From positions 180,227,170 to 180,291,169 of the forward strand of contig NC_068910.1 in the NCBI RefSeq assembly GCF_023091745.1: a stretch of DNA of 64,000 nt, given 5' to 3'. This document shows positions 33,991 to 45,126 of the stretch, one piece after another. Numbering within the stretch: position 1 is the first letter of the stretch; each line of letters begins with the position of its first letter. The translations under genes were made by a program, and so were the position numbers. This DNA comes from Budorcas taxicolor. Taxonomy: Eukaryota > Chordata > Mammalia > Artiodactyla > Bovidae. The notes beneath the pieces are model-generated. The model saw only the letters and a program-made list of their open reading frames with translations, had not been told where the DNA came from and did not search any database.

Positions 33991-34720
33991 ACTGCTGGGT
34001 CAAGCTCACTCATCAGAACTTCCAGGGTTTGATCTGGCTGATTGATTACCCAACTCTCTGGGAAATCCAAAGTATACAAAGTACCAACAGTCAGAATTCA
34101 TGTGTCCCATACAATACGCTGTTCCATTTGGGAAAACTGCATTAAGAAAGTCTATTTTTCCCTGGAAATTCCTGTGGGGTATACCCTTGGTGAGACAACT
34201 TCATGAAATTCTTATGAGAATAAAAGAAGCTTTAAATTAAGCCAAATCCACTGTAATCCCTAGCAAATCTCAACAAGGGAATCAGTGCTTTCAGCCAGAG
34301 GATGGTACCATATGTCTTCAAAATGAAACGGTCCCTTAGAGGCAAACATACTACTCTCACTGAGTACATTAGCTTCCTGCTTATAAGTTTCTGTTACGTG
34401 ATTGAATATTGCACAGTCCTCAAAAATATGACCCACTCTGATTTTGGTATGGTGAAAAGATCCCCAGATGCTTGGTTTGTGTTGGGTTGCTGCATGGAGA
34501 AGCAAACTTTCAGTAGTTTCTTGGTTTTCCTCCAAAAAATGTGCAGCTTTCATAACCATGAGACTAGTGACCCACTAACAACCACAGAAAATCAACTACA
34601 TTAAATCTCTTTTCCCACAGATGATGCCGCCACTGCAGATTGTTCCAGCTGTGTTAGTAAAGTTCAGGTTCATTTTTGCCATAGCTTTACGTTAACTTTT
34701 TTAAAGAAAGGATTAATAAA
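33991..34720 (-). pseudogene. AMD1: AMD1 processed pseudogene, 3'-truncated
   Basis: A minus-strand intronless copy of the mRNA for S-adenosylmethionine decarboxylase (polyamine synthesis). From a start at 34553 (KAAHFLEE in place of the family EAAHFFEG), the frame holds KQEANVLSESSMFASK, which covers the Glu-Ser-Ser self-cleavage site that makes the pyruvoyl group, then after stops and shifts the blocks LLKL-like, RKNF-like, NCFPKWN and YTLDFPESWVINQPDQTLEV, ending at SELDPAV at 33991. About half of the protein and the 3' UTR with poly-A are absent, so the copy has lost its 3' end by deletion. Sequence 34554 to about 34720 resembles the 5' UTR. The lack of introns shows retrocopying. It sits in intron 4 of the AADAC copy B pseudogene and is not in copy A. 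Confidence 0.85.
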
Positions 34721-34730
34721 AATTTCCTAG

Positions 34731-34890
34731 CTTTTTTTTTTTTTTTTGGTGTGTGAGGAAACCTGAACATGAGTTTGTTGGGAATAGAGGCAGATAGAGC
34801 TGTCTCTTGTGGTCCACTGTTTCCCTCTGAGAGAGAGTACAGCAAGTGTTAGCTAACATTGTGGACCATACTGTGAGAGCCCTTTCCTGT
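34731..34890 (-). other. Possible small retrotransposed insert with poly-A
   Basis: A 17-base T run (34731-34747) next to 140 bp that has no match in copy A. On the minus strand this reads as a unique segment followed by poly-A, as a short retrocopy would. Its source is not recognised. Confidence 0.3.
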
Positions 34891-36328
34891 CTTTCTGGTC
34901 CTCCATCTGGGGTTAATGTTCTTCTGCCTGAAATCATCCTCTTTAAAAATCCAAAGTGACAGTAGGCTGGGTAGTGAATTCTCTTTAATTTTATTTGTAA
35001 ATATATGTCCTCATTTTGTCCTCAGATTAGAAAGATACATTCATATTAGTCTTTTCCTCCATATGCTTAAATGTCTATTCTCATTTTGTATTTTCTTTTA
35101 ATCTAGCTGTTCAGTATTACAATTTTTCTGGTCTGTCTTCCAATTTCTAAACTGTATTGCAGTCAATATAATAACAAATATCTACATTGTAAAACCAAGA
35201 GTGAACCATGAACTTTGGATGATGATGATGTGTAAATATAAGTTCATCAACTGAAACAAATGAATCACTCTGGGTGGGGATGTTGATAATGAAGGGGGCT
35301 ATGTATGTGTGGCAGAGGGTAGTTTGGAAATTTTTATCTTCCCTATTTTGCCATGAATCTAAAACTGCTCTACAAATAATCTTAAAGTCTATATAAATGC
35401 TTAACTTTGAAGGTTAATACTTTTATATATTGAAGTTTTATTTCTTTATTTTTTGAATAATCTATAATTTACAGCTTCTTCCATGAGCATATTTCTAAGT
35501 TTTTAAAAATATTTTTATTTCTATTAAACAGATTCTACTAAAACATTTTTTCTAAGGATAATGATATCTGAATCTGGGTGATTTTTCCCCTGTAACTATT
35601 TCTTACTTTCCTCTTTATATATCTGCTTATATTAGCTTTCTATTGATTATTGAAATGAAAAATTAATTTTTGGAATAAATTGAGACCTAGGATCAGGTTG
35701 CCTTCTCTCAGTGATGATCTATATTTGTTTCTAGTAAGATACATATTATAGTAAGGCAATGGCACCCCACTCCAGTACTCTTGCCTGGAAAATCCCATGG
35801 GTAGAGGAGCCTGGTAGGCTGCAGTCCATGGGGTCACTAAGAGTCAGACACGACTGAGCGACTTCCCTTTCCCTTTTCACTTCCATGCATTGGAGAAGGA
35901 AATGGCAACCCACTCCAGTGTTCTTGCCTGGAGAATCCCAGGGACGAGGGAGCCTGGGGGGCTGCGGTCTATGGGATTGCACAGAGTCAGACACGACTGA
36001 AGCGACTTAGCAGCAGCAGCATAATATATAATATTCTGAATATATATTATGAATATACTCAGATTAAATAAAATACTTTGATTTCCTAATTATAGTTATT
36101 GCTATAATTTATTGATTTTCTTTCTTAAAAATGCTTATATACTATACAGGAAATTGTATCAGCATTTTACAAAAGTATTAGAGTATAAAATTGTTCACCT
36201 CAGTGTTCCTCAAAATAAGTAAAGGAAAAAATACTGACAGATTGTATTTATAATTTAGAAGTAAGAATCAAAAATTTTTAATAAAAGATAATAGAAAACC
36301 TAATAAGTAAAAATGCTGGGCATCTTAC
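34891..36328. other. AADAC copy B, intron 4 (exon-4 side)
   Basis: Paralogous to 5430-6633 in copy A, apart from the Bov-A dimer at 35753. No coding content. Confidence 0.7.
35753..36022 (+). mobile_element. Bov-A dimer SINE
   Basis: Two Bov-A units head to tail in sense, each with a CCACTCCAGT(A/G)(C/T)TCTTGCCTGG core and a CAGACACGACTGA end, followed by GCAGCAGCAGCA. It is absent from the paralogous site in copy A near 6305, so it was inserted after duplication. Confidence 0.92.
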
Positions 36329-36497
36329 CTGCTGGGTCAGTCTTGCAGCTAAATTCCCTCTAGTACTGTCTCCAGAGATACCAATTCTTCTAGGATTTAC
36401 ACATCTTTCAAGAATTTGGGGGTGTAAAAATCATTTTAATGCAGTTTACACATCTTCAAATTGAACTGAAAAATGGCACTTTGGGGCTAGTCTGTAG
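36329..36497 (-). pseudogene. AADAC copy B exon 4, degenerate
   Basis: A counterpart of copy A exon 4, 169 bp against 172. The acceptor (CTACAG at 36503-36498) and donor (CAG/GTAAGATG) survive, and the exon opens with YRLAPK. The frame then meets TAA in the VYTAL segment (V-stop-TAL) and TGA a few codons later. It lost 3 bp in the SYGVDP region and carries GDSTRG where the active gene has GDSAGG, although the nucleophile Ser itself is kept. The orientation and distance to exon 5 at 32966 (3.4 kb) are consistent with one pseudogene. Upstream exons 1 to 3 are not found between here and copy C. Confidence 0.93.
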
Positions 36498-36576
36498 CTG
36501 TAGACAGAAAAACAATCACTGATTTATTTACCATTAAAAATTTTTTAATGTTTTATTTAATTTTTATTTTCTTTTG

Positions 36577-36800
36577 GGGTGCCCCAGGTGGTGCTAGCAG
36601 TAAAGAACCTGTCTGCCAATGCAGGAGACATAAGACACGCAGGTTTGATCCCTGGGTCGGGAAGATCCCCCAGAGAAGGGCAAGGCAACCCACTCAAGTA
36701 TTCTTGCCTGGAGAATCCTATGGACAGAGGAACCTGGCTACAGTCCTTGGGGTCACAAAGACTGAGACATGACCAAAGTGACTTAGCATGCACATAGTTG
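36577..36800 (+). mobile_element. Bov-A2 SINE inside an old L1 fragment
   Basis: A sense Bov-A2 from GGTGCCCCAGGTGGTGCTAG to GTGACTTAGCATGCACA. It splits the old L1 3' fragment (about 36530-36940) that is unbroken in copy A (6860-7040), so it postdates duplication. Confidence 0.9.
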
Positions 36801-36940
36801 ATTTATGTATTAGTTTCTAGTGTATAGTAAAGTGGTTCAATTGAACATATGTCCATTCTTTTCCAGATTATTTTGCCATATAGATGATTACAAAAGAATA
36901 TATAGAATATTGAGTAAAGTTCCCTGTACCATAACTATTG

Positions 36941-37662
36941 ATTCTTAGTCATATACTAAAATAAGGCAGGCACTTCTGATCCACAATCAAAAGTAAAATT
37001 TTGTTTTTATGAACAGGACATTTGTTGAAAAATGTATTTTTCTTAATCATAAAATGTGACTGGCAATCTCTGAATATCATTTTTATAATCAAAATTTAGA
37101 GTTTGATCAATTTGGTTCAATTTTGGGGGAAAACTTTGTAGCTGCTATCTTTTGCTGGCAACAAATATTTAAGGAATGACAAGTTTTGGTAATTCCCATA
37201 CTGTTTCTTAAAAAATCAGACATTATTACTACTTGTTTCTCCACAGTTATTTTTCCAACTTTATAAAATTATTCAGAATTTGACATAATCTTTATTGCAT
37301 TAGTTCATTAATTCTTTATTTTCCAAGGTTTAAGTAGCTTCTCACAGAGAGTATATTGTATAGAAAATTAAACCTTTTCCCTATTCTTTCTAAAGAGTGC
37401 TCTAAAAAGGACTTTAAGATAGATTCTGTCTTACCTTTCATAGTTAACATGGTAAAAGTTGCTTTATTCAATGGATTACTAGCTTCTAGGCACCATTCCA
37501 AGCACTGTTATAGGTATTATAGCATTTAATCCCTATATAAATGATGAGTTTTGCAAATTATTAATATTTAAAGTTCTTGTCCTTTAAAATATCACACAGT
37601 TACCAATTTGAAGAATCTACATTCAATTCCAGTCCTCTGGCCCCAAAGTCCACCTTCTTCAG
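36941..37662. other. AADAC copy B, remnant of intron 3
   Basis: Paralogous to 7041-7725 of copy A. The similarity ends where BovB begins at 37663, just before the place where exon 3 would be expected. Confidence 0.65.
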
Positions 37663-39380
37663 TTTAGTTCAGTCGCTCAATCGTGTCCGACTCTTTGTGA
37701 TCCCATGAATCGCAGCACGCCAGGCCTCCCTGTCCATCACCAACTCCTGGAGTTCACTCAGACTCATGTCCATAGAGTTGGTGATGCCATCCAGCCATCT
37801 CATCCTCTGTCGTCCCCTCCTCCTCCTGCCCCCAATCCCTCCCAGCATCAGGGTCTTTTCCAAAGAGTCAACTCTTCACATCAGGTGGCCAAAGTACTGG
37901 AGTTAACAACTTTAGCATCAGTCCTTCTAAAGAACACCCAGGACTGATCTCCTTTAGAATGGACTGGTTGGATCTCCTTGCAGTCCAAGGGACCCTCAAG
38001 AGTCTTCCCCAACACCACAGTTCAAAAGCATCAATTCTTCAGTGCTCAGCTTTCTTCACAGTCCAACTCTCACATCCATACATGACCACAGGAAAAACCA
38101 TAGCCTTGACTAGATGGACCTTGTTGGCAAAGTAATGTCTCTGCTTTTAAATATGCTATCTAGGTTGGTCATAACTTTCCTTTCAAGGAGTAAGGGTCTT
38201 TTAATTTCATGGCTGCAATCACCATCTGCAGTGATTTTGGAGCCCCCAAAAATAAAGTCTGACACTGTTTCCACTGTTTCCCCATCTATTTCCCATGAAG
38301 TGATGGGATCAGATGCCATGATCTTCATTTTCTGAATGTTGAGTTTTAAGCCAACTTTTTCACTCTCCTCTTTCACTTTCATCAAGAGGCTTTTTAGTTC
38401 CTCTTCACTTTCTGCCATAAGTGTGGTGTTATCTGCATATCTGAGGTTATTGATATTTCTCCTGGCAATCTTGATTCCAGCTTGTGTTTCTTCCAGCCCA
38501 GCATTTCTCATGATGTACTCTACATAGAAGTTAAATAAGCAGGGTGACAATATACAGCCTTGACGTACTCCTTTTCCTATTTGGAACCAGTCTGTTGTTC
38601 CATGTCCAGTTCGAATTGTTGCTTCCTGACCTGCATACAGGTTTCTCAAGAGGCAGGTCAGGTGGTCTGGTATTCCCATCTCTCTCAGAATTTTCCACAG
38701 TTTATTGTGATCCACACAGTCAAAGGCTTTGGCATAGTCAATAAAGCAGAAATAGATGTTTTTATGCAACTCTCTTACTTTTTCCATGATCCAGTGGATC
38801 TTGGCAATTTGATCTCTGGTTCCTCTGCCTTTTCTAAAACCAGCTTGAACATCTGGAAATTCACAGTTCACATATTGCTGAAGCCTGGCTTGGAGAATTT
38901 TGAGAATTACTTTACTAGCATGTGAGATGAGTGCAATTGTGCGGTACCTTGAGCATTCTTTGGCATTGCCTTTCTTTGGGACTGCAGTGAAAACTGACAT
39001 TTTCCAGTCCTGTGACCACTGCCAAGTTTGCCAAATTTGCTTGCATATTGAGTGCAGCACTTTCACAGCATCATATTTCAGGATTTGAAATAGCTCAACT
39101 GGAATTCCATCACCTCCACTAGCTTTGTTCATAGTGATGCTTTCTAAGGGCCACTTGACTTCACATTCCAGGATGTCTGGCTCTAGGTGAGTGATCACAC
39201 CATCGTGATTATCTTGGTCATGAAGATCGTTTTTGTACAGTTCTGTGTATTCTTGCCATTTCTTCTTAATATCTTCTGCTTCTGTTAGGTCCATACCATT
39301 TCTGTCCTTTATTGAGCCCATCTTTGCATGAAATGTTCCCTTGGTATCTCTAATTTTCTTGAAGAGATCTCTAGTCTTTC
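37663..39380 (-). mobile_element. BovB LINE, antisense, 5'-truncated
   Basis: An antisense BovB with its tail at the left (TCAGTTTAGTTCAGTCGCTC) reaching back to the linker before RT (CTCTAGTCTTTCC). The 5' end abuts the 5'-truncated end of a sense L1 at 39385. Confidence 0.95.
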
Positions 39381-39384
39381 CTAT
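37669..39384 (-). pseudogene. BovB reverse-transcriptase frame, broken near 38110
   Basis: A long minus-strand frame (39435-38110, 441 codons; its first ~18 codons are chance read-through of L1 sequence) covering linker and RT: FIDYAKAFDCVD (motif A), GVRQGC (motif B) and the C box written YADN with Asn in place of the second Asp, which would abolish catalysis. The C-terminal region continues in another frame after about 38110, with the last part at 37863-37669 (EKTLMLGGIGGRRRRGRQR). The endonuclease is missing. Confidence 0.85.
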
Positions 39385-39800
39385 GACAGTGTCATACAGA
39401 ATGAAGTAAGTCAGAAAGCAAAATTCAAATATCAAATATTAACTCATATATGTGGAAGCAGAAAAATGGTATGGATGACTCTATGTGCTAGGCAGAAATA
39501 CAGATGCAGATATGGAGAACAGATATGTGGACACAAGTGGGGAATGGGAGTATTGGATGAACTGGGAGATTAGGATTGACATATATACACTACCATGTGT
39601 AATACAGATAGTTAGTGGGAACCTGTTGTATAACACAGGGAGCTCAGCTCAGTGCTCTGTGTCCCAGAGTAGTGAGTGAAGTGGGGGTTAGTCCAAGAGG
39701 GAGAAGATATATGAATACATATAGCTGATTCACTTAGCTGTACAGCAGAAACTAACACAACATTGTCAAGCAATTATACCCCAATAAAAACAAAACAACA
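39385..39800 (+). mobile_element. Bovine L1 3' end, sense
   Basis: A 5'-truncated L1 with GAATGAAGTAAGTCAGAAAG at the start, AGCTGTACAGCAGAAACTAA near 39737, and an ACCCCAATAAAAACAAAACA end. Confidence 0.85.
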
Positions 39801-39804
39801 AAAG

Positions 39805-40384
39805 GTGTTTCTAGTTCCTTGGCCCAATGACTATTCTTTCTTGCTATATGTTCACAGTTTCCTAATTATTAATTTTGAAGGAGATGTCTGATACTCAGGT
39901 GAAGTCTGAAACAAAGCCTTATACTTTAAGAGAGAGGGAACACAGGGAGTTGGATAGCTGAGATGTCCTCAAAAGATTCCACTCACTTTCGTTAGCAGCT
40001 ACCAGTTTCAACCCTATGGTCTCAAGATCTCCACTTGTAATTATGCAACCATTTCAGACTCCATTCAATTCTTGCTTAACAAGCACCCTTACTTCTTGAC
40101 AGCCTCCAATCCTAATTCTTGACAAAGAATTTTATAACTTTGCGATTTTTCCTATGTAAGTGTCTCCCATTTTATACTGTGGTGGAGCATAATTCAAGTG
40201 CTTCTCAGAATACAGATATGCGATATAGCTCTCCTGAGCTATATTATCAGTTTGGCTCAAGTAAAACTCTTTTCTATTCCTATTGTAGAGTGTTGATTAT
40301 TTCCATTAACAATTTGTATGCCCCCTTTGAAAAATGTCTAATCAAATACTTTTGAAAAATGTCTAACCAAATACTTTTCTTTCA
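39805..40384. other. Intergenic, possible LTR remnant
   Basis: Bases about 39880-40320 include a block ending CTCAAGTAAAACTCTTTTC that resembles the end of a class I LTR, but ends and duplications are not visible. Bases 39805-39875 weakly resemble 26800-26875. No gene. Confidence 0.35.
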
Positions 40385-40456
40385 AAAGAGAGCTTTTTTT
40401 TTTTAATTGAGTTGCATGAGTTATCTGTGTATTTTGGATATTAACTCTTTATTAGA

Positions 40457-40670
40457 ATGAAAGTGAAAGTGAAGTCGCTCAGTCGTGTCCGACTCTTTGA
40501 GACCTCATGGACTGTAGCCTATCAGGCTCCTCCATCCATGGGATTTTCCAGGCAAGAGTGCTGGAGTGGATTGCCATTTCCTTCTCCAGGGGACCTTCCC
40601 AACCCAGGAATCGAACCCGGGTCTTCTGCACTGCAGGTAGATGCTTTACCGTGGGAGCCATCAGGGAAGA
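40457..40670 (-). mobile_element. Bov-A2 SINE
   Basis: An antisense full Bov-A2, from GAAAGTGAAAGTGAAGTCGC to GGGAGCCATCAGGGAAG, inserted in the old L1. Confidence 0.93.
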
Positions 40671-40770
40671 GTCACCTGCAAATATTTTCTCCCATTTCAC
40701 AGGTTGCCTCTTCATTTTGTTGATGATTTTCTTTGTTGTGCAGAAACTTTTTAGTGTGATGTAGTCTCAC

Positions 40771-40771
<1 letters not shown>

Positions 40772-40801
<30 letters not shown>
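40772..40801. repeat. (TTA)n microsatellite
   Basis: About ten TTA units within L1-derived sequence. Confidence 0.95.
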
Positions 40802-40850
40802 GCTGCACTTATTTAGGTGTCAAATCCAAAAAATCATTGCCAAGACCAAT

Positions 40851-41461
40851 GTTAGGATATCTGCACACCCATATTTATTGCAGCATTATTTACAGTAGTC
40901 AAGTATCGACATGACTCTTACCAAGCAAGGATTTGCTGCCCAGCCTGCATAGAAACCAGTACTATGGTAATGGCTTCTGAGAAAAGAAAAAGCTCTATTG
41001 TCAGGGTGAAGGGCAAGGACATAGGCAAGGTTCAAATCTGTCTCCACAATTCAGGGTTCAGGGAAAAATTTAAAAGGCTAGAGGGAACAAGCTCATACGC
41101 ACAAATTCTTACGGGGCAGGTTTTGATTAGGTTTTGGAATGTGACCATTTATGGTAAGGATGGTAAAGGGGCTTCAGCACTGAATCTTTTTGGAAAATAG
41201 ACTCTTTGCTTCTGAAGGGATTCTAACATTCAGGTTCCGGTCACATCCTAGTTCTTTGATTTGATAGTGCGCGCGTGTGTGTGTGTGTGTGTGTGTGTGT
41301 AGGTGAGGGGTAGTCAGGGTAGTTTAGTTAAGGTTGTTACTGAGGTAAAAAATTTCTATATTGTGCATGTTTTGGCCGCATGACTTGTAGTTCTGTTGTC
41401 TTTAGGAAACAACAGAGTATCTTGGTAGAAACAGGATAAGACTAACTTGGGCTGCTTTTTT
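40851..41461. other. Intergenic with GT microsatellite
   Basis: A short sense L1-like scrap (40855-40905) is followed by unique sequence. The plus-strand frame at 40964-41200 is not recognised. Confidence 0.5.
41268..41301. repeat. (GC)n(GT)n microsatellite
   Basis: GCGCGC followed by about 13 GT units. Alternating purine-pyrimidine of this kind can adopt Z-DNA. Confidence 0.95.
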
Positions 41462-42120
41462 TGGTTGGCTCAGTCGTCTCCAACTCTTTGTGACCTCATG
41501 GACTGCAGCATGCCAGGCTTCCCTGTCCAACACCAACTCCTGGAACTTACTCAAACTCATGTCCATTGAGCCAGTGATGCCAAAAAACCATCTCATCCTC
41601 TGTCGTTCACTTTTTCTCCTGCCTTCAATCTTTCCCAGCATCAGGGTCTTTTCCAATGAGTCACTTCTTCCAATCAGGTGGCAAAAGTATTGGAGTTTCA
41701 GCTTTAGCATCAGTCTTTCCAATAAATATTCAGCACTGATTTCCTTTAGATTTGAGTGGTTTGAACTCCTTGCAGTCCAAGGGACTCTCAAGAGTCTTCT
41801 CCAACACGAAAGTTCAAAGCATCAGTTCTTCGACGCTCAATTTTCTTTATGGTCCAACACTCACATCCATATATGACTACTGGAAAAAGCATAGCTTTGA
41901 CTACCTTTGTCAGTAAAGTAGTGTCTCTGCTTTTTAATATGCTGTCTAGGTGTATCCTAGCTTTTCTTCTAAGGAGCAAGTGTCTTTTAATTTCATGGCT
42001 GCAGTCAACATCTGCAGTGATTTTGGAGCCTCTGAAAATAAAGTCTGTCACTGTTTCCATTGTTTCCCCATCAATTTGCCATGAAGTGATGGGACCTGAT
42101 ACCATAATTTTAGTTTCTTG
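41462..42120 (-). mobile_element. BovB antisense, 3' part of an L1-split copy
   Basis: The BovB 3' end in antisense (tail side at 41462) running to the block coding KLN-motif neighbours (ACCATAATTTTAGTTTCTTG). The consensus continues without a gap at 45127, so a 3-kb L1 was inserted here. Confidence 0.88.
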
Positions 42121-45100
42121 TTCTTTTTTAAATTAATTTATTTATTTTAATTGGAAGCATTACTTTACAACATTGTAGTGATTTTGCCATTCACTGACAT
42201 GAATGTTCCATGGGTGTACATGTGTCCCCCGTCATGAATCCCCCTCCCACCTCCCTCCCCATCCCATCCCTCAGGGTTGTCCCAGTGCACCAGCTTTGAA
42301 TGCCCTGTTTCATGCATTGGACTTGGACTGTGATCTGTTTCACATACAGTATTATACATGTTTCAGTGCTATTCTCTCAAATCATCCCACCCTCACCTTT
42401 TCCCACAGAGTCCAAAAGTCTGTTCTTTATATCTGTGTCTCTTTTGCTGTCTTGCATATAGGGTCATTGTTACCATCTTTCTAAATTCCATATGTGCGTG
42501 TCAACATACTGTATTAGTGTTTCTCTTTCTGACTTACTTCACTCTGTATAACAGGCTCCAGTTTCATCCACCTCGTTAGAACAGATTCAAATGCATTCTT
42601 TTTAAAAGCTGAGTAATATTCCATCGTGTATATGTACCACAGCTTTCTTATCCATTTGTCTGCCAATGGACATCTAGGTTGCTTCAATGTCTTATCTATT
42701 GTAAACAGTGCTGCAATGAATATTGGGGTACATGTGTCTCTTTCAGTTCTGGTTTCCTCAATGTGTGTGCCCAGCAGTGGGATTTCTGGATTGTATGGCA
42801 GTTCTATTTCAAGTTTTTTAAGGGATCTCCATACTGGTCTCCAAAATGGCTGTACTAGTTTTCATTCCCACCAACAATGTAGGAGGGTTCCCTTTTCTCC
42901 ACACCGTCTCCAGCATTTATTGCTTGTAGACTTTTTGATGGTAGCCATTCTGACCAGTTAGAGAAGACTCTTGAGAGTCCCTCGGACTGCAAGGAGATCC
43001 AATCAGTCTATCCTAAAGGAGAACAGTCATGGGTGTTCATTGGAAGGACTGATGCTGAAGCTGAAACGCCAATACTTTGGCCACCTGATGCAAAAAGCTG
43101 ACTCGTTTGAAAAGACCCTGCTGCTGGGAAAGATTGAGGGCAGGAGGAGAAGGGGACAGCAGAGGATGAGATTGTTGGATGGCATCACCGACTCGATGGA
43201 CATGAGTTTAGGTAGTCTCCAGGAGTTGGTGATGGACAGGGAGAACTGGTGTGCTATGGTTCGTGGGGTCACAAAGATTAGGACACGACTGAACAACTGA
43301 ACCGAACTGTACTGATTCTGAATGGTGTGAGATGGTACATCATTGTGGTTTTGATTTGCATTTCACTGATAATGAGTGATGTTGAGCATCTTTTCTTGTG
43401 TTTGTTAGCTATCTGCATGTCTTCTTTGGAGAAATGTCTGTTTAGTTCTTTGGCCTATTTTTTTTTAATTGGGTTGTTTATTTTTCTGGTATTGAGCTGC
43501 ATAAGCTGCTTGTATATTTTGGATATTAATTCTTTGTCAGTTTCTTCATTTGCTATTATTTTCTCCCATTCTGAAGGTTTTCTTTTCAGCTTGTTTATAG
43601 TTTCCTTCATTATGCAAAAGCTTTTAAGTTTAATTAGGTCCCATTTGTTTATTTTTGCTTTTATTTCCATTTCTCTGGGAGGTGGGTCATAGAGGATGCT
43701 GTTGTGATTTATGTCAGAAAGTGTTTTGCCTATGTTTTCCTCTAGGAGTTTTATAGTTTCTGGTCTTCCATTTAGATCTTTAATCCTTTTGAGTTTATTT
43801 TTGTGTATTGTGTTAGAAAGTGTTCTACTTTCATTTTTTTACAGGTGGTTGACCAGTTTTCCCAGCACCACTTGTTAAAGTTTGTCATTTCTCCACTGTA
43901 TATTTTTACCTTCTTCATCAAAGATAAGGTGTCCATAGGTGCATGGATTTATCTCTGGGCTTTCTATTTTGTTCCATTGATCTATATTTCTGTCTTTGTG
44001 CCGGTACCATACTGTCTTGGTGACTGTAGCTTTGTAGTACAGTCTGAAGTCAGGCTGGTTGAGTTCCATTTTTCTTTCTCAAGATTACTTTGGCTATTCG
44101 AGTTTTTTTGTATTTCCATACAAATTGTGAAATTATTTGTTCGAGTTCTGTGAAAAATGCCATTGGTAGCTTGATAAAGACTGCATTGAATCTATAGATT
44201 GCTTTCGGTAGTATACTCATTTTCACTATATTGATTCTTCTGATCCATGAAAATGGTATATTTATCCATCCATTTGTGTCATCTTTGATTTCTTTTGCCA
44301 GTGTTTGATAGTTTTCTATGTACAGTTCTTTTGTTTCTTTAGGTAGGTTTATTTCTAAGTATTTTATTCTTTTCATCACAACAGTGAATGGAATTATCTC
44401 CTTAATTTCTCTTTCCTCTTTCTCATTGTCAGTGTATAGGAACACAAGGGATATCTGTGTATTAATTTTGTATCCTGAAACTTTGCTATATTCATTGATT
44501 AGCTCTAGTAATCAATGTCTTTAGGGTTTTCTATGTAGAGAATCATGTCATCTGCAAACAGTGAGAGTATTACTTCTTCTTTTCCAATCTGGATCCCTTT
44601 TATTTCTTTTTCTGCTCTGATTGCTGTGGCCAAAACTTCCAAAACTATGTTGAATAGTAGTGGTGACAGTGGGCACCTTTATCTTGTTCCTGATGTTAGG
44701 GGAAATGCTTTCAATTTTTCAACATTGAGGATAATGTTTGCTGCGGTTTTATCATATATGGCTTTTATTATGTTGAGATATGTTCCCTCTATGCCAGCTT
44801 TCTGTTTGTTTGTTTTTTTTAATCATAAATGGATGCTGAATTTTGTCATAGGCTTTCTCTGCATCTGTTGAAATAATCATTTGGCTTTTACCTTTTAATT
44901 TGTTCATGTGGTGTATCACATTGATTGATTTGTGAATACTGAAGAATCCTTACATCCCTGGGATGAAGCCCACTTGTTCATGAAGTATGATCTTTTTTAA
45001 TATGTTGCTGGATTCTGTTTGCTAGAATTTTGTTGAGGATTTTTGTATCTAAGTTCTTCAGTGATATTGGCCTGTAGTTTTCTTTTTTTTTTTAGCATCT

Positions 45101-45122
45101 TTCTCTGGTTTTGGTATTAGGG
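42121..45122 (-). mobile_element. L1, antisense, 3 kb, 5'-truncated
   Basis: A bovine-type L1 inserted into BovB, with poly-A (as TTCTTTTTTAAATTAATTT) at 42121 and its 3' UTR and ORF2 reading on the minus strand. The frame 44445-44050 contains the L1 ORF2 blocks KRIKYLEINLPKETKELY and RINIVKMSILPKAIYRFN. An imperfect target duplication (TTTCTTG and ATTTTTG) surrounds it. It is interrupted by BovB at 42959. Confidence 0.88.
42959..43314 (+). mobile_element. BovB 3' end inserted in L1, with target duplication
   Basis: A 356-bp sense BovB 3' end from GAGAAGACTCTTGAGAG to ACCGAACTGTACTG. It is bounded by ATTCTGACCAGT (42947-42958) and ATTCTGAATGGT (43315-43326), a 12-bp target duplication with three changes lying in the L1 antisense phrase CATTCTGACTGGTGTGAG. 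Confidence 0.9.
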
Positions 45123-45126
45123 ATTT

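Larger units (their letters stand above)
40385..40850 (-). mobile_element. Old L1 fragment, antisense, split by SINE
   Basis: L1 antisense landmarks TTTTGGATATTAACTCTTTA (left of the SINE) and AATATTTTCTCCCATTTCAC and TTGTTGTGCAGAAACTTTTT (right of it). Confidence 0.75.

Noticed and set aside
38336..38925. Plus-strand open frames across the antisense BovB at 37663-39380
   Set aside because: The same shadow frames, explained fully by the BovB RT frame on the other strand.
42203..42579. Open frames in 42.2-44.9 kb with hydrophobic translations
   Set aside because: They are antisense translations of L1 3' UTR and ORF2; the sense-strand L1 blocks identify the element.
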